Of a DNA stretch of 64,000 nucleotides, positions 18,418 to 27,003 are shown piece by piece. Each line of letters starts with the position of its first letter. Positions within the stretch are counted from its first letter, which is position 1. The DNA is from Flavobacterium cupreum (GTDB lineage Bacteria > Bacteroidota > Bacteroidia > Flavobacteriales > Flavobacteriaceae), in assembly GCF_003996965.1 (NCBI RefSeq), contig NZ_QWDM01000011.1:124001-188000 (forward strand). The letters are read 5' to 3'. The notes beneath the pieces are model-generated. The model ran no database searches. It was not told the origin of the DNA and was given only the letters and a program-made list of their open reading frames with translations. The position numbers were made by a program, and so were the translations under genes.

Positions 18418-19803
18418 TTACACCATTTCGTTCGGTTTTACCCAGGCATCAAAATCCTCGGGAGTTACATAACCTAAACGAACGGCTTCCTCTTTTAGGG
18501 TTGTGCCGTTTTTGTGTGCGGTCTGAGCAATTTCAGCGGCTTTATAATATCCGATTTTGGTATTTAGCGCGGTAACCAGCATCAGTGAATTGTCTACCAA
18601 TTCTTTGATACGTTTGTGGTTAGGCTCAATTCCCTGTGCGCAGTGTTCATCAAATGAAACACAGGCGTCTCCCAGTAAATGGGCTGACTGAAGGAAATTG
18701 GCAGCCATAACAGGTTTGAAAACATTCAGTTCATAATGCCCCTGCATACCACCAACAGCAATGGCCATATCGTTTCCGATCACTTGTGCACAAACCATGG
18801 TTAAAGCTTCACATTGCGTCGGATTTACTTTTCCGGGCATTATGGAGGATCCCGGCTCGTTTTCGGGAATATGAATTTCCCCGATTCCGGAACGCGGCCC
18901 TGAAGCTAACATTCTGATGTCATTCGCAATTTTATTTAAGGAAACGGCCAGTTGTTTTAAGGCTCCGTGTGTTTCTACAATAGCATCATGCGCTGCTAAA
19001 GCTTCAAATTTATTTTCAGCAGTAACGAAAGGATGATTGGTGAAATTCGCAATATATTCCGCTACTTTCACGTCATATCCTTCCGGAGTGTTAAGTCCTG
19101 TTCCTACCGCTGTTCCTCCGAGTGCAATTTCAGCTAAATGAGACAGTGTATTCTTCAATGCTTTTAATCCGAAAGTTAATTGGGCAGCGTAACCTGATAT
19201 TTCCTGGCCTAAGGTAAGCGGCGTGGCATCCATAAGGTGGGTACGGCCTATTTTCACTACATCTTTATAGGCTATTGCTTTTGCATGCAATGTATCTCTT
19301 AATTTTTCGACACCCGGAATGGTGGTTTCTACAATCATTTTATAAGCGGCGATATGCATTCCGGTTGGGAAAGTGTCATTGGAGGATTGTGATTTATTGA
19401 CATCATCATTTGCTTTTATGAATTGCTCTCCTTCACCAATCTGAAAACCTTTAAGAACCTGCGCACGGTTGGCGATTACTTCATTTACGTTCATGTTACT
19501 TTGCGTACCTGAACCTGTCTGCCAGATCACCAGCGGAAACTGATCGTCTAATTTTCCTTCTAATATTTCGTTGCATACTGCTGCAATGGCATCTCTTTTT
19601 TCGAGGGGCAAAACACCCAAATCGTAGTTGGCATACGCAGCTGCTTTTTTTAAATAAGCAAAGCCTTCTATAATTTCTTTTGGCATAGATGCCGAAGGTC
19701 CTATTTTGAAATTGTTTCTGGAACGTTCTGTCTGCGCGCCCCAATATTTATCGGCCGGGACCTGAACTTCTCCCATGGTGTCTTTTTCTATTCTGTATTT
19801 CAT
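18418..19803 (-). CDS. fumC: Class II fumarate hydratase
   Basis: 461 aa, the usual length for FumC, which hydrates fumarate to malate in the TCA cycle. The superfamily signature GSSIMPGKVNPTQCEAL is present. IWQTGSGTQSNMNVNEVI and GRTHLMDATPLTLGQEISGYA are the other active-site blocks. I start at MKYRIEKDTMGEVQVPADKY (19803). The open frame extends 89 codons upstream, but those residues are unlike the family. Confidence 0.96.
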   Translation of the reverse strand: MKYRIEKDTMGEVQVPADKYWGAQTERSRNNFKIGPSASMPKEIIEGFAYLKKAAAYANYDLGVLPLEKRDAIAAVCNEILEGKLDDQFPLVIWQTGSGTQSNMNVNEVIANRAQVLKGFQIGEGEQFIKANDDVNKSQSSNDTFPTGMHIAAYKMIVETTIPGVEKLRDTLHAKAIAYKDVVKIGRTHLMDATPLTLGQEISGYAAQLTFGLKALKNTLSHLAEIALGGTAVGTGLNTPEGYDVKVAEYIANFTNHPFVTAENKFEALAAHDAIVETHGALKQLAVSLNKIANDIRMLASGPRSGIGEIHIPENEPGSSIMPGKVNPTQCEALTMVCAQVIGNDMAIAVGGMQGHYELNVFKPVMAANFLQSAHLLGDACVSFDEHCAQGIEPNHKRIKELVDNSLMLVTALNTKIGYYKAAEIAQTAHKNGTTLKEEAVRLGYVTPEDFDAWVKPNEMV

Positions 19804-20054
19804 TTGTTTGATTGTATAATATATTTGTAAAATGTATTCTTTAAAATGTGATCTGAGAACACTAAGGCTGTAAACTGCGACTGCTGCTACAACTGCAAAA
19901 TGAGACCGAGACTGAAAACTAAAAAAAAAGCCCTTATTTAAAATGAGTTTAAATATACGGATAATTGTGATTTTATAAAAATTGATTTGGTTTTTATTGG
20001 CAAGGAAAAATATAAAAGCTACATTTGTGCTTACATTCAAAAATTCCGGAAAAC

Positions 20055-20231
20055 ATGTTTGAATTTTCACAGTACTTAGGTTTTTTACTTTTCTTAACCA
20101 TTCTAACTATAGGGTTTTGGTTAATGTTCTTCTTAGTTGGTTTCGTATCTTATTGGGTTACGGGAGCAAGCTGGGAAATGTTCAAAGAAATGAGAGCAAA
20201 GAAAAAGCAAGAACAATCAATTAAATATTAA
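20055..20231 (+). CDS. Small single-pass membrane protein
   Basis: 58 aa, start MFEFSQYLGFLLF. One or two hydrophobic helices fill residues 7-35 and a basic tail (EMRAKKKQEQ) would be cytoplasmic. It has its own downstream terminator, which supports a real gene. The longer frame from 20025 adds 10 unlikely residues. Its function is unknown. Confidence 0.55.
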   Translation: MFEFSQYLGFLLFLTILTIGFWLMFFLVGFVSYWVTGASWEMFKEMRAKKKQEQSIKY

Positions 20232-20242
20232 ATTGATTTCAT

Positions 20243-20279
20243 AAAAAAAGGACCCGTTTTTACGAGTCCTTTTTTTTTT
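20243..20279 (+). terminator. Terminator of the small membrane-protein gene
   Basis: Stem AGGACcCGT / ACGaGTCCT with one mismatch, followed by a run of T. It begins 12 bp past the stop. Confidence 0.75.
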
Positions 20280-20328
20280 ATTTCGAAAAATGCAAATTCC
20301 TATAGAAAGAATTCAAACTTCAATAAAA

Positions 20329-20393
20329 AAATTCCAAATTCCAATTTTCTAAAACTTTATAATTAAGTATTCGAAAATTGGAATTTGGAATTT
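20329..20393. terminator. Long inverted repeat before the TonB receptor stop
   Basis: Perfect 21-bp arms at 20329-20349 and 20373-20393 (core CCAAATTCCAATTTTC) around a 23-nt loop. They are followed by TTAATTTTTTT on one side and preceded by an A-run on the other. It can terminate the minus-strand receptor gene that ends at 20419. Confidence 0.7.
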
Positions 20394-20418
20394 AATTTTT
20401 TTGAAAGTTTAACTCCAA

Positions 20419-22869
20419 TTATCCCGGAAATTCTCCACCGCCTTCATTTCCTCCTTCTTTCGGAGCAGCATTTTTATCTCTTTCGTTTTTGGCTTTGTTA
20501 AAACGATACGTAAAAGATAAGTTGAATTGACGTTTACGGAATTGAAATTCACTATATGAATTCACTTCATCCAGATAGGTATAGGATTTCATTTTTCTGG
20601 AGTTGAAAATATCGCTCACGTTAAAAGCAATCGTTGCTTTATCTTTTAAGACATCTTTACTGAAAGAAGTATTCATTCCGAATTGCCCTAAATTTTTACC
20701 CTGTGCTGTTTTTTGAGAACCGTTGTACATAGAAGTCAGCTGCCAGTCAATTTTGTATGGCAAAGTTACTTTTGAACTGATTCTTGCAAACCAGGAATTA
20801 GCCTGATTGTCCAGATCCTGAGTGATAAGATTTCCGGTTACGATATCAGTATAGGTATTCTCTCCGGTTGTTTTTACATTATAAAGATTGAAATTACTAT
20901 TTAATCTCCACCATTTATACGGGGTGTAGTTAAGAGTAAATTCAAAACCAAACTTTTGTTCTTTCCCTACGTTAATCGGAGTGTTAACGATCACCGGAAT
21001 TCCGCCGACCATTTGTCCATTTGGATAGCGAACAAAACTAAATACATCTTTGGTGTTTTCGAAATAAGCTGATGTATTAAAAGTAACTTTGTCCCAGCGT
21101 TTGATGTAACCAAGATCAAATTTATCCGTTAAGGAAGGATCCAAATCGGGATTTCCCTGGAAAATATTGATATTACTGGAGTAATTGACAGCAGGATTCA
21201 TGAATCGTCCTCGTGGTCTTGAAAGACGTTTGCTGTAACTTGCCGAGAAATTGCTCTGATCTGAAATCTCGTAACTAATAAAAGCACTTGGAAACAAATT
21301 GTTGTATTTCTTCGTATTGAATACTTTAGTATCTAAAAGATTAACTTCGATATTGGTGTCTTCCCAGCGTAATCCAAATAAATATGAGAATTTGTTTACT
21401 TTAAAACCATATTGCGTGTAAAGTGCATTGATGTTTTCTTTATACTCTAAAGTGTTAGATAAATTAGTAATGGTTGCTCCAAGAGGATCAAGAACATAAT
21501 ACTCATTGTTCAGATTACTAAAACTTCCTTTATATCCTGCTTCAAACTGACTTCCTTTGCTTATTGGTAGCACATAATCGGTCTGGATCTGCACTTGTTT
21601 CTGTACCTGATCGTTTAGGGTGCTGTTGTATCTTTGTGTACCTGTAATATCACTATTGCTATCATCATTATTTTTAGAAATCGATAAATCAGCGGTTAGT
21701 TTGTGTCCCTTGTCGTTGAAATTTTTGATTAAATTAGAAGTATATTCTATATTATCACTATCAGTAATTCCTTTGTTTAATCGGTAAGTGCTGCCGGTGA
21801 AAGTACGATTGGCATCAAAATTATTATAGTTGATTAAATCTTTGTCTTCACCTGAGTTATTTTGGTAATTGATGGCATTCGTCCAAAAAGTGGTTGGATT
21901 AATAATCCATTCAACTCCCGCTCTTCCGTTAAATCCTTTTCGGATTCTTTTGGTATCACGGTCTTCATCTAAATAACTTTTAGTAGTACCATCTTCATTT
22001 AAATATTCAGAATTGGTTACACCGGCACCCTCATTGGTTCTGTAGTTGTACCCTGCAGTCGTAAAATAGTTTAGTTTTTCGGTTTTATAATTCAGGTTCG
22101 CACTTAAACCATAGGTTTCAGGAAGTCCTGTAGAAGCAATAAAAGTTCCGTTAAGGCCCTGGTTTTTTCCTTTTTTAAGGATAATATTAATTAAACCTGA
22201 ACCACCTTCGGCATCATAACGCGCAGACGGATTGGTAATAACTTCTACTTTGTCAATCGCATCGGCAGGCAGCTGGCGTAAAGCTTCGGCTACATTGATG
22301 GCATTTGAAGGTCTTCCGTCAATTAAAATCCTGATATTATCACTTCCCCTTAAGCTTACATTTCCTTCGGTATCGACAGAAACAGAAGGCACATTATCCA
22401 AAACGTCACTTACAGTTCCGCCTTTTACCATCATGTCCTGACCCACATTGTACACTTTTTTATCGAGTTTTATTTCTACGGTAGATTTTTCTGCACGAAC
22501 AACAACCTCGTTCAGTTGTGCGGCATCTTCAGAAAGATTTACCACTCCCAGATTGGTATCACCCTGAATGTTTTTTTGTTTGATTTCGGTTGCCTTAAAC
22601 GAAATAACTTCAATTTTTATATCGTAAGTTCCCGGAGCAACAGCCACTTCAAATTCTCCTTTTGGATTTGTAATTCCACCTGCAATAACTTTAGTATCGT
22701 TTGGGGCCATAAGCGAAATTGTAGCATACTCCAATGGTTGTCTGCTTACCTTTTCGAAAACTTTTCCGGTAACTTTTACCTTGTTGCTGCCAGAGGACGG
22801 TTGTTGTGCATAGTTGTAAAAACTTGTAAAAAGCAATACAAGTAATACAGCAAATTTGATTTGTTTCAT
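20419..22869 (-). CDS. TonB-dependent outer-membrane receptor (carboxypeptidase-regulatory plus plug plus barrel)
   Basis: 816 aa. A signal peptide ends at YAQQ. The N-terminal CarboxypepD-reg domain follows (VTGKVFEKVSRQPLEYATISL). The plug shows DVLDNVPSVSVDTEGNVSLRG, NIRILIDGRPS and VEVITNPSARYDAEGGSGLINIILKKG. The remainder is a beta-barrel of the OMP_b-brl_3 type. The C-terminus ends in a Gly/Glu-rich tail. Such receptors are common in Bacteroidota and no SusD partner is next to it, so the ligand is not predictable. Monocistronic. Confidence 0.9.
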   Translation of the reverse strand: MKQIKFAVLLVLLFTSFYNYAQQPSSGSNKVKVTGKVFEKVSRQPLEYATISLMAPNDTKVIAGGITNPKGEFEVAVAPGTYDIKIEVISFKATEIKQKNIQGDTNLGVVNLSEDAAQLNEVVVRAEKSTVEIKLDKKVYNVGQDMMVKGGTVSDVLDNVPSVSVDTEGNVSLRGSDNIRILIDGRPSNAINVAEALRQLPADAIDKVEVITNPSARYDAEGGSGLINIILKKGKNQGLNGTFIASTGLPETYGLSANLNYKTEKLNYFTTAGYNYRTNEGAGVTNSEYLNEDGTTKSYLDEDRDTKRIRKGFNGRAGVEWIINPTTFWTNAINYQNNSGEDKDLINYNNFDANRTFTGSTYRLNKGITDSDNIEYTSNLIKNFNDKGHKLTADLSISKNNDDSNSDITGTQRYNSTLNDQVQKQVQIQTDYVLPISKGSQFEAGYKGSFSNLNNEYYVLDPLGATITNLSNTLEYKENINALYTQYGFKVNKFSYLFGLRWEDTNIEVNLLDTKVFNTKKYNNLFPSAFISYEISDQSNFSASYSKRLSRPRGRFMNPAVNYSSNINIFQGNPDLDPSLTDKFDLGYIKRWDKVTFNTSAYFENTKDVFSFVRYPNGQMVGGIPVIVNTPINVGKEQKFGFEFTLNYTPYKWWRLNSNFNLYNVKTTGENTYTDIVTGNLITQDLDNQANSWFARISSKVTLPYKIDWQLTSMYNGSQKTAQGKNLGQFGMNTSFSKDVLKDKATIAFNVSDIFNSRKMKSYTYLDEVNSYSEFQFRKRQFNLSFTYRFNKAKNERDKNAAPKEGGNEGGGEFPG

Positions 22870-22965
22870 TTGTTTTTTTTGGTTTCTTTTTCTTCTTAGA
22901 CCGCAAATTTAGCTTTTGGTTTAAAGAGAAAAGTCACAAAAAAATGTTAATGCTGTTCTTTATAA

Positions 22966-23310
22966 TCAATCTAAAAAAGAAGCTACCACATCAAGATCCC
23001 TTCCAATTATGGCTTTTCCGTCTTTTATCACAATCGGACGTTCTATTAAGATGGGATGATCGGCCATAGCCTGAATGATTTCATCATCAGTCATTGTTTT
23101 TTCCTTATAATTTTCGATCCAGATTTTTTCTTTAACCCGCACTAATTGAAGGGGTTTTAAGTTTAGCTTCCCAAGTAAGGATTTTAAATCAGCAGAGGAA
23201 GGTGTTTCTGTCAGGTACGGAATGATTTTGTAATCCTGATTGGACTGATCCAAAAAGGCAAGACAGTTTCTTGATTTTCCGCAACGCGGATTATGGTAAA
23301 TTTCTATCAT
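22966..23310 (-). CDS. ArsC-family reductase (arsenate reductase, glutaredoxin type, or YfgD/Spx-like)
   Basis: 114 aa. The start MIEIYHNPRCGKSRNCLAFL holds the catalytic Cys10 in the HNPRC-x-KSR motif. The later MADHPILIERPIVIKDGKAIIGR is the family C-terminal block with the conserved Arg. There are no arsenic-resistance neighbours, so a general thiol role like YfgD is possible. Confidence 0.85.
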   Translation of the reverse strand: MIEIYHNPRCGKSRNCLAFLDQSNQDYKIIPYLTETPSSADLKSLLGKLNLKPLQLVRVKEKIWIENYKEKTMTDDEIIQAMADHPILIERPIVIKDGKAIIGRDLDVVASFLD

Positions 23311-23424
23311 TTTATTTTTTTAATTTATTACAGGATAGTTAAAGTAAAAAATTCGGTATTTTAGCAATACCAAAAATAAGACTTACTTATTAAACTGAAT
23401 TCTCATTTTTAAACTTTTATACAT

Positions 23425-24357
23425 ATGTTTTTAGAACAAGGAATTAAACCCGAAAATAAATTCTGGAAATATCTTTTAGGATCTGTTTTTATTATTACTG
23501 CTTCATTTATTGGCCAGATTCCTTTTTCTATTGCGGTTCTCTACAAAACTTTCAATTCAAATAAATCTTTTCCAACGGACAGTGATGCTGCTTTAAAAAT
23601 GTTTGAACCCAATTTGACGTTATTTTTGATAATGATTTCTTTCGCTTTTGCTTTCGCCGGAATTTATTTTGTGGTAAAGTACCTGCATCATCAGACTCTT
23701 TTGTCCATAACAACATCCCGCAGTAAAATAGACTGGTCCCGGGTTTTGTTTTCTTTTGGATTATGGTCGTTTTTTTCTGTGATTAGTTTTTTAGTAGTAT
23801 ATTTTAAATCTCCTGAAAATTTTGTGTGGAATTTTAAATTAGTTCCATTTCTTATTCTCGTTGTTATCGGTAGTATATTGATTCCGATACAGACCAGTAC
23901 AGAAGAATATGTTTTCAGAGGTTATCTGATGCAGGGGTTTGCTAATCTGGCCCAAAACAGATGGTTTCCGTTAGTGCTGACTTCTCTGATTTTTGGTTCC
24001 ATGCATATCTTTAATCCTGAAGTCGCTAAAATGGGTTATGTGATTATGATATATTACATCGGTACAGGTTTCTTTTTAGGCATTCTGACACTGATGGATG
24101 AAGGTATTGAATTATCATTAGGTTTTCACGCTGCCAATAACCTGATTGGGGCGCTGTTAGTTACTTCCGACTGGTCCGTTTTTCAGACGCATTCTGTTTT
24201 CAAAGATATGTCCGAACCTTCTGCTGGTTTCGACGTGATTTTGCCTATTGTGGTTATCTACCCGATTCTGCTCTTTATTTTTACTAAAAAATATGGCTGG
24301 AACAATTGGAAAGAAAAATTAACAGGTAAAACTAGTATTGTAAAATCATCAAATTAA
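23425..24357 (+). CDS. CPBP-family intramembrane glutamic endopeptidase
   Basis: 310 aa with about eight membrane helices. The first active-site motif EEYVFRGYL (E-E-x-x-x-R) and the second, GSMHIFNP, plus LGFHAANN, identify the CAAX-protease/bacteriocin-processing (CPBP) fold, which cuts peptides inside the membrane. It sits 7 bp upstream of the MenE-like ligase and is probably cotranscribed with it. Whether it has a prenyl-peptide substrate is unknown. Confidence 0.87.
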   Translation: MFLEQGIKPENKFWKYLLGSVFIITASFIGQIPFSIAVLYKTFNSNKSFPTDSDAALKMFEPNLTLFLIMISFAFAFAGIYFVVKYLHHQTLLSITTSRSKIDWSRVLFSFGLWSFFSVISFLVVYFKSPENFVWNFKLVPFLILVVIGSILIPIQTSTEEYVFRGYLMQGFANLAQNRWFPLVLTSLIFGSMHIFNPEVAKMGYVIMIYYIGTGFFLGILTLMDEGIELSLGFHAANNLIGALLVTSDWSVFQTHSVFKDMSEPSAGFDVILPIVVIYPILLFIFTKKYGWNNWKEKLTGKTSIVKSSN

Positions 24358-24364
24358 AACTTTC

Positions 24365-25405
24365 ATGTTAGAATTAACACATAATAATGTCCATAATTAT
24401 TTTAAGATAAACGGATATCATCTCAACGCGGCAGATTTATGCCGTGTCGCTTACAGTTATATCAAAGAAGGAGATTCAAACGAGCAGGCTATTGGTGAAT
24501 TTCTTCTGGACTGGTTCGACAATAAGGAATTCATCGAAATGAAAACCTCCGGAACAACGGGGCTTCCCAAATTGGTTCGTCTGGAAAAACGCGCTATGAT
24601 CCATTCCGCTCTAGCTACAGGGGATTTTTTTCTTTTGGAGCCTGGAGACAAAGCTTTATTGTGTTTACCGGTTCAGTTTATAGCAGGGAAAATGATGCTC
24701 GTAAGAAGTTTGATTTTAGGTCTTGATCTGGATATTGTGACTCCGGGTACAACGCCTTTAGCTTTAAACACAACGGTATATAATTTTGTGGCGATGGTGC
24801 CTCTGCAGGTCCAAAATTCGATTGAAGCATTGAAAAATGTAAAGAAACTAATTGTGGGTGGTGCTAAAATGGATGCCGCGCTTGAAGAAAAAGTACTGCC
24901 CCTGAAAACCGAGGTGTACGAAACGTATGGAATGACGGAAACCATTACGCATATTGCCGCCAGAAAAGTTGGAGAGAACGTTTTTACAGTGCTGCCCAAC
25001 GTAAAAATAGAGCAGGATGACCGTGGTTGTCTGGTGATTACGATTCCGGTTATGTCCGAAGATCCGGTGGTTACCAATGATCTGGTTGAGATTGTAAGGG
25101 AAAACCAGTTTTTATTTTTAGGAAGAATCGATAATGTCATTAATAGTGGAGGAGTGAAGCTCATTCCGGAACAAATAGAGGCTAAATTACTTGACAGAAT
25201 TAAGTCAAGATTTTTTGTAACAGGAATTCCGGATTCTGTTCTCGGCGAAAAACTGATTCTGGTTATCGAAGGCGAAAAACAGGATTTTCCAACTGATTTT
25301 TTTGATGGTTTAGGCAAGTATGAAAAACCAAAAGAAATTGTTTTTGTTCCAAAGTTTAAAGAAAACGAAAACGGAAAGTTATTGCGTAAGCGCAGCCTCG
25401 ACTAG
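24365..25405 (+). CDS. AMP-binding acyl-CoA ligase, MenE-like (o-succinylbenzoate-CoA ligase)
   Basis: 346 aa, short for the ANL family as in MenE. The ATP-binding loop TSGTTGLPK, the YGMTET motif and the hinge/late region LGRIDNVINSGGVKLIPEQIE are intact, and GKLLRKRSL supplies the C-terminal catalytic Lys. In flavobacteria this form makes o-succinylbenzoyl-CoA for menaquinone. No other men gene is in the window, so I leave the symbol empty. Confidence 0.75.
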   Translation: MLELTHNNVHNYFKINGYHLNAADLCRVAYSYIKEGDSNEQAIGEFLLDWFDNKEFIEMKTSGTTGLPKLVRLEKRAMIHSALATGDFFLLEPGDKALLCLPVQFIAGKMMLVRSLILGLDLDIVTPGTTPLALNTTVYNFVAMVPLQVQNSIEALKNVKKLIVGGAKMDAALEEKVLPLKTEVYETYGMTETITHIAARKVGENVFTVLPNVKIEQDDRGCLVITIPVMSEDPVVTNDLVEIVRENQFLFLGRIDNVINSGGVKLIPEQIEAKLLDRIKSRFFVTGIPDSVLGEKLILVIEGEKQDFPTDFFDGLGKYEKPKEIVFVPKFKENENGKLLRKRSLD

Positions 25406-25412
25406 TTTACCA

Positions 25413-25541
25413 TATAAGTTCATTTAAGCAGTTTTTGCTGTTTTTGTGTTCTGATTTATAAAAATGAAACTATTATTGCCAATGTTGAGCTGCAGGGATT
25501 ATACTTCGCAAGTTTAAGTTTTTCTATTAAATGAACTTATA
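25413..25541. repeat. 15-bp inverted repeat spanning 129 bp
   Basis: TATAAGTTCATTTAA at 25413-25427 and its exact reverse complement at 25527-25541 bound about 100 bp with no ORF. It lies directly after the MenE-like gene and before the shared terminator. Confidence 0.6.
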
Positions 25542-25564
25542 TAACTTACATAATGAAAAAACAA

Positions 25565-25605
25565 TAAAAAAAAGCCTTTAGATTTAATTTCTAAAGGCTT
25601 TCCTA
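25565..25605. terminator. Bidirectional terminator
   Basis: 12-bp stem AAAGCCTTTAGA (25571-25582) with 25590-25601 and flanking A and T runs, placed between two convergent genes. Confidence 0.8.
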
Positions 25606-25622
25606 TTTTGTGCTTATTGTAT

Positions 25623-26855
25623 TTACTCCTCTATAGCAACAGCATTTTTGCGTTCCATTAAGGCCATGTAAAACCCGTCAAAGCCAGATTCTGAGGCCAG
25701 AATTTTACGATCTTTTACGAATGTAAATTGCTTTCCGATTTCAGTTTTTAAGAATTTTTCTACCTGCTCCTGGTTTTCAGATGGTAAAACAGAACAAGTT
25801 GCGTACACTAATTTTCCGCCTGGTTTTACAATTTTAGAATAGCTTTCTAATACTTCTGCCTGAACTTTACGGATGTTATCGATAAATTCAGGTTGGAGTT
25901 TCCATTTGGCATCAGGATTTCTTTTCAAAACTCCTAAACCGCTGCAGGGAGCATCTATCAGGACACGATCAGCTTTTTCATGCAATTTTTTGATCACTTT
26001 TGTAGTGTCAATGATACGGTATTCAATATTAAAAGCGCCATTTCTTTTTGCTCTTAATTTCAATTGTTTCAATTTGCTTTCGTATAAATCCATTGCAATC
26101 AGTTGTCCCTTGTTTTCCATCAAAGAAGCAATGTGCAATGTTTTTCCTCCGGCTCCTGCGCAAGTATCAACAACACGCATTCCTGGTTTTACATCAAGAA
26201 AACCGGCCACCAGCTGTGAGTTTGCATCCTGAACTTCAAAAAGCCCTTGTTTAAAAGCGTCCGTCAAAAATACATTTGCTCTTTCTTTTAAAACTAAAGC
26301 TTCCGGCTGATCTTTTAAATATTCTGTTTCAATATTCAAATCCATCAGGGTATTTCTCAGGTTTTCCTTCGTTCCCTTAAGTGTATTGGTTCTTAAAATA
26401 ACTTTTGCAGGCTGGTTTTGTGCAGCAATCTCGGTTGACCAGACTTTTTCGCCAAGTTCCTTAACTCCCAGTTCATCCATCCAGTCCGGAATAGATTCTT
26501 TCAGGGCCCTGATTTTAGAAAGTTCGTCAAAACGACCTTTGATTTTTCTTTCCGGTGTTCCTTCCAGTTGTCTCCAATCCGGAATAGGGTATCCTCTAAG
26601 AACGGCCCAAACCGCAAACATTCTCCACAGATTATCTCTGTCAAAAGGTTCTTTTACTTCGGCAATTTCTGCGTATAATCGTTTCCAACGAACAATTTCG
26701 TATATCGTTTCAGCAACAAACTTCCTGTCGGAACTTCCCCAACGTTTGTCTTTTTTTAAGGCTCTTGCTACCACTTTGTCTGCATATTCTCCTTCATTGA
26801 AGATCGCATTTAAGGAATCGATGGTAGTATAAACTAAATTTCTGTGTAATCTCAT
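25623..26855 (-). CDS. RsmB/NOP2-family rRNA cytosine-C5 methyltransferase
   Basis: 410 aa. An N-terminal NusB-like RNA-binding region is followed by the SAM domain: DTCAGAGGKTLHIASLM (motif I), then DAPCSGLGVLKRNPDAKW (motif IV, catalytic-assist Cys) and YATCSVLPSENQEQV (motif VI, nucleophile Cys). Both cysteines of m5C methyltransferases are present. It would modify 16S rRNA or tRNA. Confidence 0.9.
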   Translation of the reverse strand: MRLHRNLVYTTIDSLNAIFNEGEYADKVVARALKKDKRWGSSDRKFVAETIYEIVRWKRLYAEIAEVKEPFDRDNLWRMFAVWAVLRGYPIPDWRQLEGTPERKIKGRFDELSKIRALKESIPDWMDELGVKELGEKVWSTEIAAQNQPAKVILRTNTLKGTKENLRNTLMDLNIETEYLKDQPEALVLKERANVFLTDAFKQGLFEVQDANSQLVAGFLDVKPGMRVVDTCAGAGGKTLHIASLMENKGQLIAMDLYESKLKQLKLRAKRNGAFNIEYRIIDTTKVIKKLHEKADRVLIDAPCSGLGVLKRNPDAKWKLQPEFIDNIRKVQAEVLESYSKIVKPGGKLVYATCSVLPSENQEQVEKFLKTEIGKQFTFVKDRKILASESGFDGFYMALMERKNAVAIEE

Positions 26856-26946
26856 TTTAATTATTTGAGTTGCAAAGGTACTATTAATTGATTGAAAGTT
26901 AAATTTTTAATTTTGATTGTTATTTTGACTTTCACTAAAAAGAAAA

Positions 26947-26980
26947 AAAAACACTCTAATAAAGTTTAAAAGAGTGTTTT
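26947..26980 (-). terminator. kup terminator
   Basis: 10-bp stem AAAACACTCT (26947-26956) with 26971-26980, bounded by A and T runs, 24-57 bp past the kup stop. Confidence 0.75.
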
Positions 26981-27003
26981 TCTGAATTTATTTTGAAATA
27001 ACT

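Noticed and set aside
18418..20070. Longer fumC start at 20070
   Set aside because: The extra 89 residues do not match fumarases; the ATG at 19803 gives the normal length.
24673..25317. Antisense reading frame of 214 aa
   Set aside because: It is a shadow of the MenE-like gene; no family features.
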